Below are positions 1-7,600 of a stretch of DNA of 64,000 nucleotides, in pieces. This stretch comes from Pseudomonas fluorescens. GTDB taxonomy: Bacteria; Pseudomonadota; Gammaproteobacteria; Pseudomonadales; Pseudomonadaceae. The notes below the pieces were generated by a model. The model did no database searches. It was not told the origin of the DNA and was given only the letters and a program-made list of their open reading frames with translations. The stretch lies in assembly GCF_001623525.1 (NCBI RefSeq), contig NZ_CP015225.1, positions 5,530,501 through 5,594,500 of the forward strand, given 5' to 3'. Numbering within the stretch: position 1 is the first letter of the stretch; the number at the start of each line of letters is the position of its first letter. The translations under genes and the position numbers were made by a program.

Positions 1-405
1 TTTCAGCATGAGCCCAATTCTGAAATCGCTGTCCGCCTTGCGGTCGAAGATGGATCTGATTTTTTCCTCAGAAAGGAGGTGGGCCGCATCCTGGATCATT
101 GGCAGATACTTTATGCCCTGAGTGAAGCCAGAGCTGTCAAAGTAACCAATCGGCCTCGCCTCTACCTTCCGCACAAACGTCTGCCGGCCTTCATGCATCT
201 CCGTGCGGCCTTCATCCAGGAACTCGCCCTCGACCATGCAGACGATGTCGCGGAAACCGCGCTGGATGGACAAGTATTCGCGGATTGAGACTCCCTTGTA
301 TTTCTCGCCCTCATAGAACAGCGTTTCCTTGCTCGACTGCTCGTCGATCTTCAACACCACTTTGGTGCCATGGACTGCGATTACCTCACCAACCCTGATG
401 CTCAT
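1..405 (-). CDS. HerA-type ATPase, N-terminal part (SIR2-HerA defence; cut by window edge)
   Basis: The first 135 codons of a gene that runs off the left edge. The translation opens MSIRVGEVIAVHGTKVVLKI and continues with a stretch containing DIVCMVEGE, a VEARPIGYFD motif and KYLPMIQDAAHLLSEE. This is the N-terminal HAS-barrel pattern of HerA/FtsK-superfamily hexameric ATPases. Walker A and B lie beyond the edge and cannot be checked. The start ATG (405-403) overlaps the stop of the SIR2 gene as ATGA. An AAGGA ribosome site sits 7 bases before it, inside the end of the SIR2 gene, so the two are translationally coupled. In known SIR2-HerA systems HerA forms a hexamer that docks on SIR2 and controls its NADase activity. 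Assignment to the superfamily is firm; the role in defence is inferred from the pairing. Confidence 0.85.
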   Translation of the reverse strand, partial: MSIRVGEVIAVHGTKVVLKIDEQSSKETLFYEGEKYKGVSIREYLSIQRGFRDIVCMVEGEFLDEGRTEMHEGRQTFVRKVEARPIGYFDSSGFTQGIKYLPMIQDAAHLLSEEKIRSIFDRKADSDFRIGLMLK

Positions 406-1604
406 ATCTGATCCTTGATGTCTGCATGGGCAGCATGGGCAACAGGAGCAAGAGGAGCAAGAGGCGCAGGAGGAACAGGAGGAGGACCTGCAGGCGCCGC
501 AGCTTCTGGCCAGGCCAAAACCTGCTCATTGAACGCGGTGAAGTCCATCACGCTATCCTGCAACATCAGGCATTTGACGCTGCGGTGTCCCTTGAATTTG
601 TCTTCCATCGCGGCGTGCCCTGACTTGCTGTAGCAGCAGACAAACACCTGCAGTCCTGGATTGGAAAGAGAACGCATCACCAAATTGAGGATGTGCTCGT
701 CGGCAAACGAGAAGCCGAAGGTGATGAGTACGGCGTTGGGCTTCTCAAGCTCATAGCTGAGCAACTGCAGCATCTGATAGTAATGTTCCTCGTATACCGT
801 CTCGTGGAACTTCCATTTGGTAGGGTTGACGATAGGGATCTGCTCATAACTTGCCCAGAATGCTTCCAGCTCTGCATCGGAAAAGTCTGTGTCTGGCACG
901 TCGGCAAGTGTTGATGCGGGATTGTTAAGTGCCACCGAAAATGGTCGCAGTAACTCCATCGTGTCGTCATCCAGCAGGCTTTCGCGGCCAGACAGGTCGT
1001 AGCCAACCTTAATCGCGGCATCCAACTTGTTCCAGTAGACCGACCCATGCAAATTGATGAGGTTGATCTGAGGGATGCTGTTCTGATGACGCCCAAAGAC
1101 GCCGGCCTGGCAAAGGTAAGACCCGAAGTTTCGGGCCTGTAGAATGCGTCGCGTGAATCCTCGCGCGCCGTCATTCAGCACGAAGTCAATGTTGCCCTCT
1201 TTAATAAGCGCGTCAGCCACGAGTGGGAAACAGCCGTCATAATTAGTTGTGAACACATTGCAGCGACGATCCAGCGCTTTGCGGCGTTTCACCATTTCAA
1301 GTGCTGTAGTTAGGAATGTGCGGTAGTTCTTGATAACCGTAGCGCCGGGCTCTCCGGCTAACGCCTGTTCCAGGCTGAGTTGCTCGGCGGGACGTATGCA
1401 AGTGGCGTAGTAGTGCATAAACAGCGGGATCAGACGCCGGTCTTTTTCACGTTCAAACTTGGTGGCCAAGTCTTCTAGAGTAAAGCGAGAGTCGCCCTCA
1501 CCGGTCTGAACCTCCAATTGAAGGGTCGGAAGGAGGCCGAACGATGCGCCCGACCCGAACAGAAAATTGATGTCTTGGTTGTAGATGTCGCCGATAGAAA
1601 TCAC
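402..1604 (-). CDS. SIR2-domain NADase-like effector of a SIR2-HerA anti-phage system
   Basis: A 400-residue protein starting at GTG (1604), with AGGAAGGA placed correctly upstream. SIR2 fold landmarks are visible: an NAD-binding GSGAS loop (17-21), FTTNYD with the conserved Asn (about 121), a NLHGSVYW block with the likely catalytic His (about 186), and GFSFADEHI near 297-305. It matches the SIR2 effectors of bacterial defence, which destroy NAD+ on infection, rather than protein-deacetylase sirtuins, because there is no CxxC zinc pair. Residues 366-394 form a Pro/Ala-rich tail with tandem APL units, probably disordered. The stop overlaps the start of the HerA-type gene (ATGA), the two-gene order known for SIR2-HerA systems. 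It lies in accessory DNA next to tRNA-Ile2. NADase activity is inferred from the family. Confidence 0.85.
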   Translation of the reverse strand: MISIGDIYNQDINFLFGSGASFGLLPTLQLEVQTGEGDSRFTLEDLATKFEREKDRRLIPLFMHYYATCIRPAEQLSLEQALAGEPGATVIKNYRTFLTTALEMVKRRKALDRRCNVFTTNYDGCFPLVADALIKEGNIDFVLNDGARGFTRRILQARNFGSYLCQAGVFGRHQNSIPQINLINLHGSVYWNKLDAAIKVGYDLSGRESLLDDDTMELLRPFSVALNNPASTLADVPDTDFSDAELEAFWASYEQIPIVNPTKWKFHETVYEEHYYQMLQLLSYELEKPNAVLITFGFSFADEHILNLVMRSLSNPGLQVFVCCYSKSGHAAMEDKFKGHRSVKCLMLQDSVMDFTAFNEQVLAWPEAAAPAGPPPVPPAPLAPLAPVAHAAHADIKDQI

Positions 1605-1723
1605 TGGCTGTCCTTCCTGGCTGCGCAGCTAAAGGAATGAATGTTTCTGTTAGACGATACATGCCAGCGTGGGCAGAGTGCCACTGTGGGTTCTTTAGTG
1701 ACTTTTAGGCGGCAAAAAGTCGG

Positions 1724-1749
1724 AACCTGTCGCTCATCAGCGACAGGTT
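1724..1749 (-). terminator. Probable Rho-independent terminator between membrane-protein gene and SIR2
   Basis: AACCTGTCGCT and its exact complement flank a 4-base loop. Read leftward the stem is followed after five bases by TTTTT. It would stop transcripts coming from the 1917-2543 gene and insulate the SIR2-HerA unit. Confidence 0.5.
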
Positions 1750-1803
1750 GCTTCTGTCCGTTTGCGACGTGTAGGAGCCTCGATTAAATTGAAAGGCGAC
1801 GAC

Positions 1804-1820
1804 CTATGCACGGTGCATAG
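1804..1820. promoter_or_regulatory. Perfect palindrome, possible operator of the SIR2-HerA unit
   Basis: CTATGCAC-G-GTGCATAG is a perfect 8-1-8 inverted repeat. A second one, GCATA-GCT-TATGC (1815-1827), overlaps its right arm. It lies about 200 bases upstream of the SIR2 start. Operator function is inferred only from symmetry and position. Confidence 0.3.
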
Positions 1821-1916
1821 CTTATGCGGCTGACTCTTGGATTTTTTGCTGCTCTGGCGTCAGTGCCTTGATTGATCCTTATGACCTCGACGAGAGCCGC
1901 GCTATGGCCTCGACGG

Positions 1917-2543
1917 CTAAGCTGCTGGCGGTGTGATAGCTTCGCTCGGCGTTGCATGGCGTAGGCGTCTAGCGGCCCAGCTTGCGCCGATTGTGGATCC
2001 GACTGCATCGGCAAAAAGTTGCTCCCATTGGAGGGTGCCACGCGGTCCGGTGCCATAAACGTCTACGAGTGGCTGGTTGTAGAGTTCCCAGAGCCATGAA
2101 ATGGCGAGGCAGAACAGCAGTGTGAGGCTCAGTGCGTAGCGACCGGCCGTCCAGGTGAAGATTTCGCCCATGGTCGCGCGCGCAAAGGCGGCAAGAAGCA
2201 TGGTCATCGTTATTGCTGCGGCCGCGGTGCCGCTCATGATGCCGCTTTGATTCGCCAGCCATACGACCCCAGTCCCTGCCGAGGCTGCCAGCAATAGCCG
2301 TGGTAGGCTCTCCTCAAGCCGCTTGCCTTGTGCCTGACTTAGTAGAGGAACCAGGCATGCCGCCATGCCTGCAAACCCAACGAAATGAGCGACTGCTCGC
2401 CACCACAACACATTTCCAGCGAACAGAGGTATGGCCGAGAGTGCGATGCTCACAAGCGCAGTTACAAGGCCGATCTGGGTTGTCTGCTTACGAAGTACCA
2501 CTGCGCTGCTCAACGATGAAACTCCCAGGTGAATAGCGGGCAT
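1917..2543 (-). CDS. Small integral membrane protein of unknown function
   Basis: About 208 residues with roughly five hydrophobic stretches (near 24-45, 50-70, 82-100, 105-125, 133-152). It ends with a polar tail containing LFADAVGSTIGASWAARRL, an arrangement reminiscent of small VanZ-like or DUF2238-like membrane proteins, but I do not recognise the family with confidence. The ATG used (2543) directly follows the T-run of a terminator stem-loop, with only an AAGGCGG within the stem as a possible ribosome site. The true start may therefore be a later GTG (residues 15 or 32). It sits in the accessory cluster, transcribed toward SIR2-HerA but separated from it by 312 bases and a terminator-like hairpin. 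Confidence 0.55.
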   Translation of the reverse strand: MPAIHLGVSSLSSAVVLRKQTTQIGLVTALVSIALSAIPLFAGNVLWWRAVAHFVGFAGMAACLVPLLSQAQGKRLEESLPRLLLAASAGTGVVWLANQSGIMSGTAAAAITMTMLLAAFARATMGEIFTWTAGRYALSLTLLFCLAISWLWELYNQPLVDVYGTGPRGTLQWEQLFADAVGSTIGASWAARRLRHATPSEAITPPAA

Positions 2544-2577
2544 AAAAAAACCGCCTTAGAGGTTAGAGGCGGTTTTT
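2544..2577. terminator. Bidirectional Rho-independent terminator
   Basis: AAACCGCC and GGCGGTTT arms around a 12-base loop, with A-runs on the left and T-runs on the right, work in both directions. It follows the 57-residue gene read leftward and abuts the start codon of the membrane-protein gene. Confidence 0.7.
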
Positions 2578-2588
2578 GGCGGCGGTAA

Positions 2589-2762
2589 TTAACAGGCGCG
2601 AGTGCGAGCCCCTGCCATCGGCCCGGCAGGCTCCTGATCACGGCCTCGTGTTGCTGCGATGCGGAACATCCGGCGCTGGCCATTGGTGGTGCCCATCAGG
2701 CTAAGAGCTTCAGCTTTGAAAAGCTCAATCATTGCCGGCTTAATCGATTCTTTCTTACGCAT
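2589..2762 (-). CDS. 57-residue basic hypothetical protein
   Basis: The ATG at 2762 is preceded by AGAGGTGAC, a good ribosome site, so this start is preferred to an upstream in-frame ATG without one. The product begins MRKKESIKPAMIELFKAEAL, a short amphipathic helix, and ends in a basic region RDQEPAGPMAGARTRAC with a terminal Cys. No known family is recognised. It begins 34 bases after the stop of the GNAT-fold-like gene and ends at a terminator, so the two may form a unit. Confidence 0.5.
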   Translation of the reverse strand: MRKKESIKPAMIELFKAEALSLMGTTNGQRRMFRIAATRGRDQEPAGPMAGARTRAC

Positions 2763-2796
2763 AGTCACCTCTGTGCCATGTGTTGGTGGACTCATG

Positions 2797-3327
2797 TTAG
2801 GCGTCTGCAAGTGAAATCACAAGCCGACCCTCGTCGTCAAAGTTGAACCCGAAGGCATTGTAATGCGGAATCGCGGCTTGCCAGGGATCCTCAATCTCAA
2901 TCGTTTCTAGGCCAAGGGCCCTACCGTAGTTCCCAATGGCAGTCATCGCTAGGGCCAATACGAAGCCCTTTAGCGGGTGTGTCTCATCAGGCTTCCCCTC
3001 CAGCAGTATCACCTTAATGCAGATGGTGCTCTTGCGTGGCGATGCATAGCACAAACCACACAGCTCCGGTCCGAACCATAGGGAGATGTCAAAGCCCTTC
3101 CGGTCTTTTGTCTTCCACTGAGGGACGGACTCCCATGGAAAGAGGGCGGCTGTCTCGCCCCACAGCGCGGACGCCTCAAGAGCTTCACGTGTGATGGGCT
3201 CTAATCGGACCTGATCTACTTGCAAACCAGTGCCCAAAACGTATGGGTCGGCTGAAAATGAGGCAAGAGCTTGCGACATAGCGGTCGAACGAAAGACTTG
3301 GTATTTCAGGCTGTTAAATTGGGCCAC
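2797..3327 (-). CDS. GNAT-fold-like protein, possible N-acetyltransferase
   Basis: A 176-residue protein from a GTG (3327) with AAGGA six bases upstream; an internal ATG at residue 17 is the alternative. The C-terminal half shows a strand (CIKVILLEG, about 102-110), a long helix (FVLALAMTAIGNYGRALG), a strand (ETIEIEDP) and a final helix with HYNAFGF. This order is typical of the second half of GNAT folds, where the last aromatic motif is common. The acetyl-CoA motif R/QxxGxG/A is not evident, so activity is uncertain. It lies 72 bases after another GNAT gene and before the 57-residue gene, all on the same strand in the accessory region. Confidence 0.5.
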   Translation of the reverse strand: MAQFNSLKYQVFRSTAMSQALASFSADPYVLGTGLQVDQVRLEPITREALEASALWGETAALFPWESVPQWKTKDRKGFDISLWFGPELCGLCYASPRKSTICIKVILLEGKPDETHPLKGFVLALAMTAIGNYGRALGLETIEIEDPWQAAIPHYNAFGFNFDDEGRLVISLADA

Positions 3328-3399
3328 AGACTGTCCTTGGCAGATTGTCAGGTATCCCAGCTAGAGCCGGGATCACAGAGTAGGGCACTCAACCAGGTG

Positions 3400-3990
3400 T
3401 CAGATCACCATGAGGGCAAGAATGTCGTTGTCGTTCAGCATGAAGACTGGGCATGAAGAGCTGGCGTCTGTCGTACCCATTAGCATTAGGTCTCTGTACA
3501 TATCCCGCGTGAACGCAAAGCCTTGTTGTGCGGTCGGCGCTGTGTAGCTCCCCAAGAACTCCATACCGGCCTTCTCGTAAAATTCCACTAACTCATTGGA
3601 GCAGAGCAGACAAGTCGCGTGGCTTTCTGCGAGTAGCCCTTGCAGCATCTGGCTGCCGATACCATGGCCGCGATACTGCTCATACACAAATATCTTGTGG
3701 CAGTAACGTGCAATCGAAGGGTCTGGGTGGACGAAAAGCAGGGCGTAGCCGTACAGCATTCCATGCTCGTGGCTAATCATCACTTTGAGATGTCCGGCGC
3801 GATAGCATTCTTCAAGGATGCCTTTCACATGAGCGATCGCTCTGTGGGTTTGCGCCTCGGTAAACCCCATGAAGTGGAGCGCGAGAGCCGGCTGCGCGAG
3901 CAGATCAGAAAGGATACCCTTGGCATCATTCTCCAAGATCGTTGGTACATACTTGTCGAAAAGCTCTTGCTCAGATACTGACTGTGGCAT
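3400..3990 (-). CDS. GNAT family N-acetyltransferase
   Basis: 196 residues from the first ATG (3990); an in-frame TTG at 4029 is less likely. The acetyl-CoA pyrophosphate-binding motif A is clear: IFVYEQYRGHGIGSQMLQGL around residues 104-123 (RGHGIG core). It is followed by a strand with ATCLLCSNELVEFYEKAGMEFLG, the standard GNAT C-terminal pattern. The substrate cannot be told. It is the first gene of the leftward accessory cluster, nearest to the tRNA. Confidence 0.75.
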   Translation of the reverse strand: MPQSVSEQELFDKYVPTILENDAKGILSDLLAQPALALHFMGFTEAQTHRAIAHVKGILEECYRAGHLKVMISHEHGMLYGYALLFVHPDPSIARYCHKIFVYEQYRGHGIGSQMLQGLLAESHATCLLCSNELVEFYEKAGMEFLGSYTAPTAQQGFAFTRDMYRDLMLMGTTDASSSCPVFMLNDNDILALMVI

Positions 3991-4584
3991 TGACGATCGC
4001 CCTGTGTTTGGCCCGATACAACGCGCCAAGGGTAGGTGTTTCTACCCGGCGCGGGTTCCTAGTGTGACTCCCCGGCGCGATCTAGGGAAACTTGGCTAGC
4101 GCCTGTGAATGCTAACTCATACCAGCAGCCAGTGCGCCCGCTGGATTTTCTAGGGGTTATGCCAGATAACTGAAATACAGCACGAGGCCCGAAAACATCA
4201 GGAGCGGGTGACGAATCCAGCCCCAGAACCAGCCCAGCATGCAATGGAGTGCAGCAGAGCATTTAAAAGCGTGGGATCGATCAGCATAAGAGGGTACTCA
4301 ATAGGCGAGGCGATGCTGCCTCACTCTAAATAGTGCGGAGGCGCTGCCCCCTTTTTCGGCCTTTCTCCCCTGAGAGCCAAAAATATATTTCGACCACCCC
4401 TGCCTGATTCGTACCAAGTTTCCCGCAAAATTAGCTTGCTGCGCCCCTGCAGCGCTGTGCCGAAAGCCGCGCAGGGGGATGCCCAGGTATTCCGCGCTTA
4501 CAGAAGTGGGGACTGAGGCGGGGACCAAAATGGCCGGATACGAAAAAGCCCACCAATGTGGTGGGCTTAAGTCTTTGATTTGTA
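3991..4584. other. Junction region between accessory cluster and tRNA-Ile2
   Basis: About 590 bases with no supported gene. It holds the tRNA terminator (4543-4568). A plus-strand open frame (about 4372-4629, containing TEVGTEAGTKMAGYEKAHQ) runs into the tRNA antisense; it could be a decayed 3' end of an integrase, but no recombinase motif is visible. A 27-codon leftward frame at 4157-4240 (Trp-rich, membrane-like, no ribosome site) is not called. Confidence 0.4.
4543..4568 (-). terminator. Rho-independent terminator of tRNA-Ile2
   Basis: Ten-base perfect arms AAGCCCACCA / TGGTGGGCTT around a 3-base loop. Read leftward the stem ends in TTTTT, 17 bases after the tRNA CCA end. Confidence 0.8.
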
Positions 4585-4661
4585 TGGTGGGCCCACACGG
4601 ACTCGAACCGTGGACCAAAGGATTATGAGTCCTCTGCTCTAACCAACTGAGCTATAGGCCC
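4585..4661 (-). tRNA. tRNA-Ile2 (CAU anticodon, lysidine type)
   Basis: A 77-base tRNA with CCA encoded. The acceptor stem GGGCCTA/TGGGCCC, D-arm AGCTCAGTTGGTTAGAGC and T-arm with GGTTCGAGTCC are all present. The anticodon loop reads CTCATAA, giving CAT. The GACTCATAATC stem-loop resembles the minor isoleucine tRNA (ileX type) whose C34 is changed to lysidine, not an elongator Met tRNA. The 3' end faces the accessory DNA at 1-4584 and is complete, as expected when an element integrates into a tRNA gene and restores it. Confidence 0.88.
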
Positions 4662-4676
4662 TCAGTAGGTCGCGGA

Positions 4677-7600
4677 TTATAGCGACGGTTTCTCGGCTGT
4701 GCTATCCGAAAAATCCGATACGGCCACACGAAGAAACGTTGCGGCAAACTCATCGGCGCACAGGGGCAGGCTGACGATGTAGCCCTGGATCTGTTCGCAA
4801 CCTTCCTCGGTCAGGAATTGCTGTTGGGCCAGGGTTTCGACGCCCTCGGCGATGATGGTGAATTGCATGCTGCGGCCCAGGGCGATGATTGCCCGTACGA
4901 TGGCTGCGTCGTGGGGGTCGTCGGGCAGGCCGCGGACGAAGGATTGGTCGATCTTGAGGATGTCCAGTGGCAGGCGCTTGAGGTAGCTCAGGGAGGAATA
5001 GCCCGTGCCGAAGTCGTCGATGGCCAATTGCACGCCGAGTTTTTTCAGCTGGTGCAGCACTGTCAGGGCCTCTTCAGCCTGGCTCATGATGAAGTTTTCG
5101 GTAATTTCCAGTTGCAATAAGCCGGGTTCGAGCTGGTGCTCTCGCAGCAGTTGTTCGATACGCCCCAGTAGATTGGGTTGACGCAGCTGGGCTCCGGCCA
5201 GATTGACCGAAAGGGGGCCGAGGCTGTCGTAGGCGTCATTCCATTCACACAGCTGCCGGCAGGCGCGCTCCAGCACCCAGTCGCCGATTTGCAGGATCAT
5301 GCCGTTTTCTTCCGCCAGGGGGATGAAGTGTTCCGGCGGCACGTCGCCAAACGTGGGGTGCGTCCAGCGGATCAATGCTTCGGCACCTACCAGTTGGTTG
5401 TCGACGAGGCTGATTTTGGGTTGGAAGGACAATGACAACTCGTTGCGTTCAATCGCCCGCCGTAGCTCATGCTCCAAGGCCACTCGCTCGCTGGCCTGGG
5501 CGGTGAGGTCGCGGGTATAGCTTTCCACCCGGTTGCGTCCCTTGGCCTTGGAACGGTACATCGCCGCGTCGGCATTCTTCACCAGCGTGGCGACATCGCA
5601 GCCGTCCTGCGGGTAGAGGCTGGTACCGATGCTGGCACTGATGAAGAACTCGTGCTCGCCGGCCTGGAACGGAGCGGCAAAGCAGTTCAACAGTTTTTGG
5701 GCGATGTGCTCCGCATCGCTGGGCTGTTGCAGGCCCGGCAGCAGGATAATGAACTCGTCGCCGCCCAGGCGCGCCACGGTGTCGATGTCGCGCAACTGCT
5801 CGCGCAAGCGCACGGCAATGCCCTTGAGCAACAGGTCGCCGACCGGGTGTCCGAGGCTGTCATTGATGTGCTTGAAGCGGTCCAGGTCCAGGAACAGCAC
5901 GGCACCCTGGCTACCGTTTTCCTGCTGGCCATTGAGAGCTGCCAGCAAGCGGCTTTCGAACAGCGTGCGATTCGGCAGGCCGGTCAGCGGGTCGTGGTGG
6001 GCCTGGTAGTCGAGACGGGCCTGGGCGTGTTTGAGGCTGGAGATATCGGCGAAGACCGCGACGAAATGGGTGATCTGTCGGTCCCGATTGCGCACCGCGC
6101 TGATGGTCAGCCAACTGGGGTACAGCTCGCCGTTCTTGCGTCGGTTGGAGATCTCTCCTTGCCAGTGCCCTTCGGCCGTCAACTGATGCCACATCGCGGC
6201 GTAAAACGCGCTGTCGTGCAGGCCGGAAGCCAACAACCGGGGCGTATGGCCCAAGGCTTCGGTTTCGCTGTAGCCGGTGATTTCGGTGAAGGCTCGGTTT
6301 ACCGCGCTGATGTGCTGTTGCGTATCGGTGATCAGCACGCCTTCGGCAGTGCTTTCGAACACGGTGGCGGCCTGTTGCAGTTTCTCCTGCATGAGATGGC
6401 GTTCGGTGATGTCCCGGGCGATGGTCAGCATGCAGTCTTCGTTGCCGATAGGCAGCGGGCGACTGGAGACTTCGCAGAGCCGGATCTGCCCGTCGTTGCG
6501 ACGGATGTGGCAACTGAAGTCCCTGACGAAGCCGTCCCGCTTCAGCAGGTCGAGCATCTGCTTTCGCTCGTTGAGGTTGACCCAGATGCCCAGGTCCAGG
6601 GTAGAGCGGTCCACCGACAGGGCACTGTTGAAACCGGTAATGCGACTGAAGCCTTCGTTGACTTCGATCAGCAGGCCATCGCTTTGCCGGGACAACAGCA
6701 GGCCATCGGGCGAGGCGTGGAACGCCTTGGCAAACTTCTCTTCGGATGTCTGCAATTGCTGCTGGGTTTCCTTGAGCTGGCTGATGTCCCGCACCACCAC
6801 GACCAGGGCTGGCGTCGTGTCGAGGTCGAAGGGCTCGGCGGAGATCAGCCCGGTGAACACCTGGCCATTGCTACGGCGGAAGGGCATTTCCAGGTTGCGA
6901 ATGCTGCCGGCCTGCAAGCGCTGCAACAGGCCCGGCCCCACGCCCTGGATGCCCCAGATATTCAGTTCGGTTGCGCTGTGTCCCACCACCTCGGCGGCGC
7001 TCAGGCCGATCTGCTCTTCGAAGGCCTTGTTGACCTCCAGCAGGCAACCGTCCAACAACCGTGCAATCACCAGGATGTCCGGGCACTGGCGGAACACCGA
7101 GGCAAATTTCTGCTCCGAAAGGCGCAGGGCTTCCTCGGTGCGCTTGGCTTCGCTGATGTCGATCATTAGCCCACGCATCACCGGTTCGTGCCCGTGTTCG
7201 ATCAGGCTGACAATATCGCGCACCCACAGGCAGCGGCCATCGGCAGTGATCACACGATAATCGATGCAGTGGTCGCGACCCGCCAGCACTTCATGATCGC
7301 AATAGGTCTGGGCACGGATCAGGTCGGCGGGATGAATGATGTTGCGCCAGAAGCCCGGTATCAGCCAATGGGAAAGGGGATAGCCCAGCAAGTCTTCGGC
7401 GTGGGGCGAAACGTAGCTGTAAGTGAAGTCGCTGACCCTTGCCTCCCAGGCGATGGCCGACAGGCTCTCCACCAGCCCACGGTAATGGTATTCACTGCTG
7501 CGCAGCTCCTGTTCCAGCTCGACCCGCCGGGCGATTTCCGAGCTGAGTCGGCGGTTGATGCGAATCACCACTGCCAGTATGCCGATCAGGAGCAGCAATG

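Larger units (their letters stand above)
1605..1916. other. Non-coding gap upstream of the SIR2 gene
   Basis: No convincing gene. The stretch holds a perfect 11-bp stem-loop (1724-1749) and a 17-base perfect palindrome (1804-1820) that overlaps a second inverted repeat. The promoter of the SIR2-HerA unit should be here, but no clear sigma70 or sigma54 boxes were found. Confidence 0.5.

Noticed and set aside
4157..4240. 27-codon Trp-rich hydrophobic frame
   Set aside because: Membrane-like composition but no ribosome site and no upstream promoter.
4298..4618. 106-codon leftward frame beginning inside tRNA-Ile2
   Set aside because: Its start is within the tRNA and the composition is not protein-like; it is a read-through of the junction.
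4372..4629. Plus-strand frame with TEVGTEAGTK possibly an integrase end
   Set aside because: No recombinase catalytic residues and no start; noted only as a possible decayed remnant.
5469..7169. 566-codon open frame opposite the GGDEF/EAL gene
   Set aside because: Antisense shadow with Gln/His/Ala bias and no domain.
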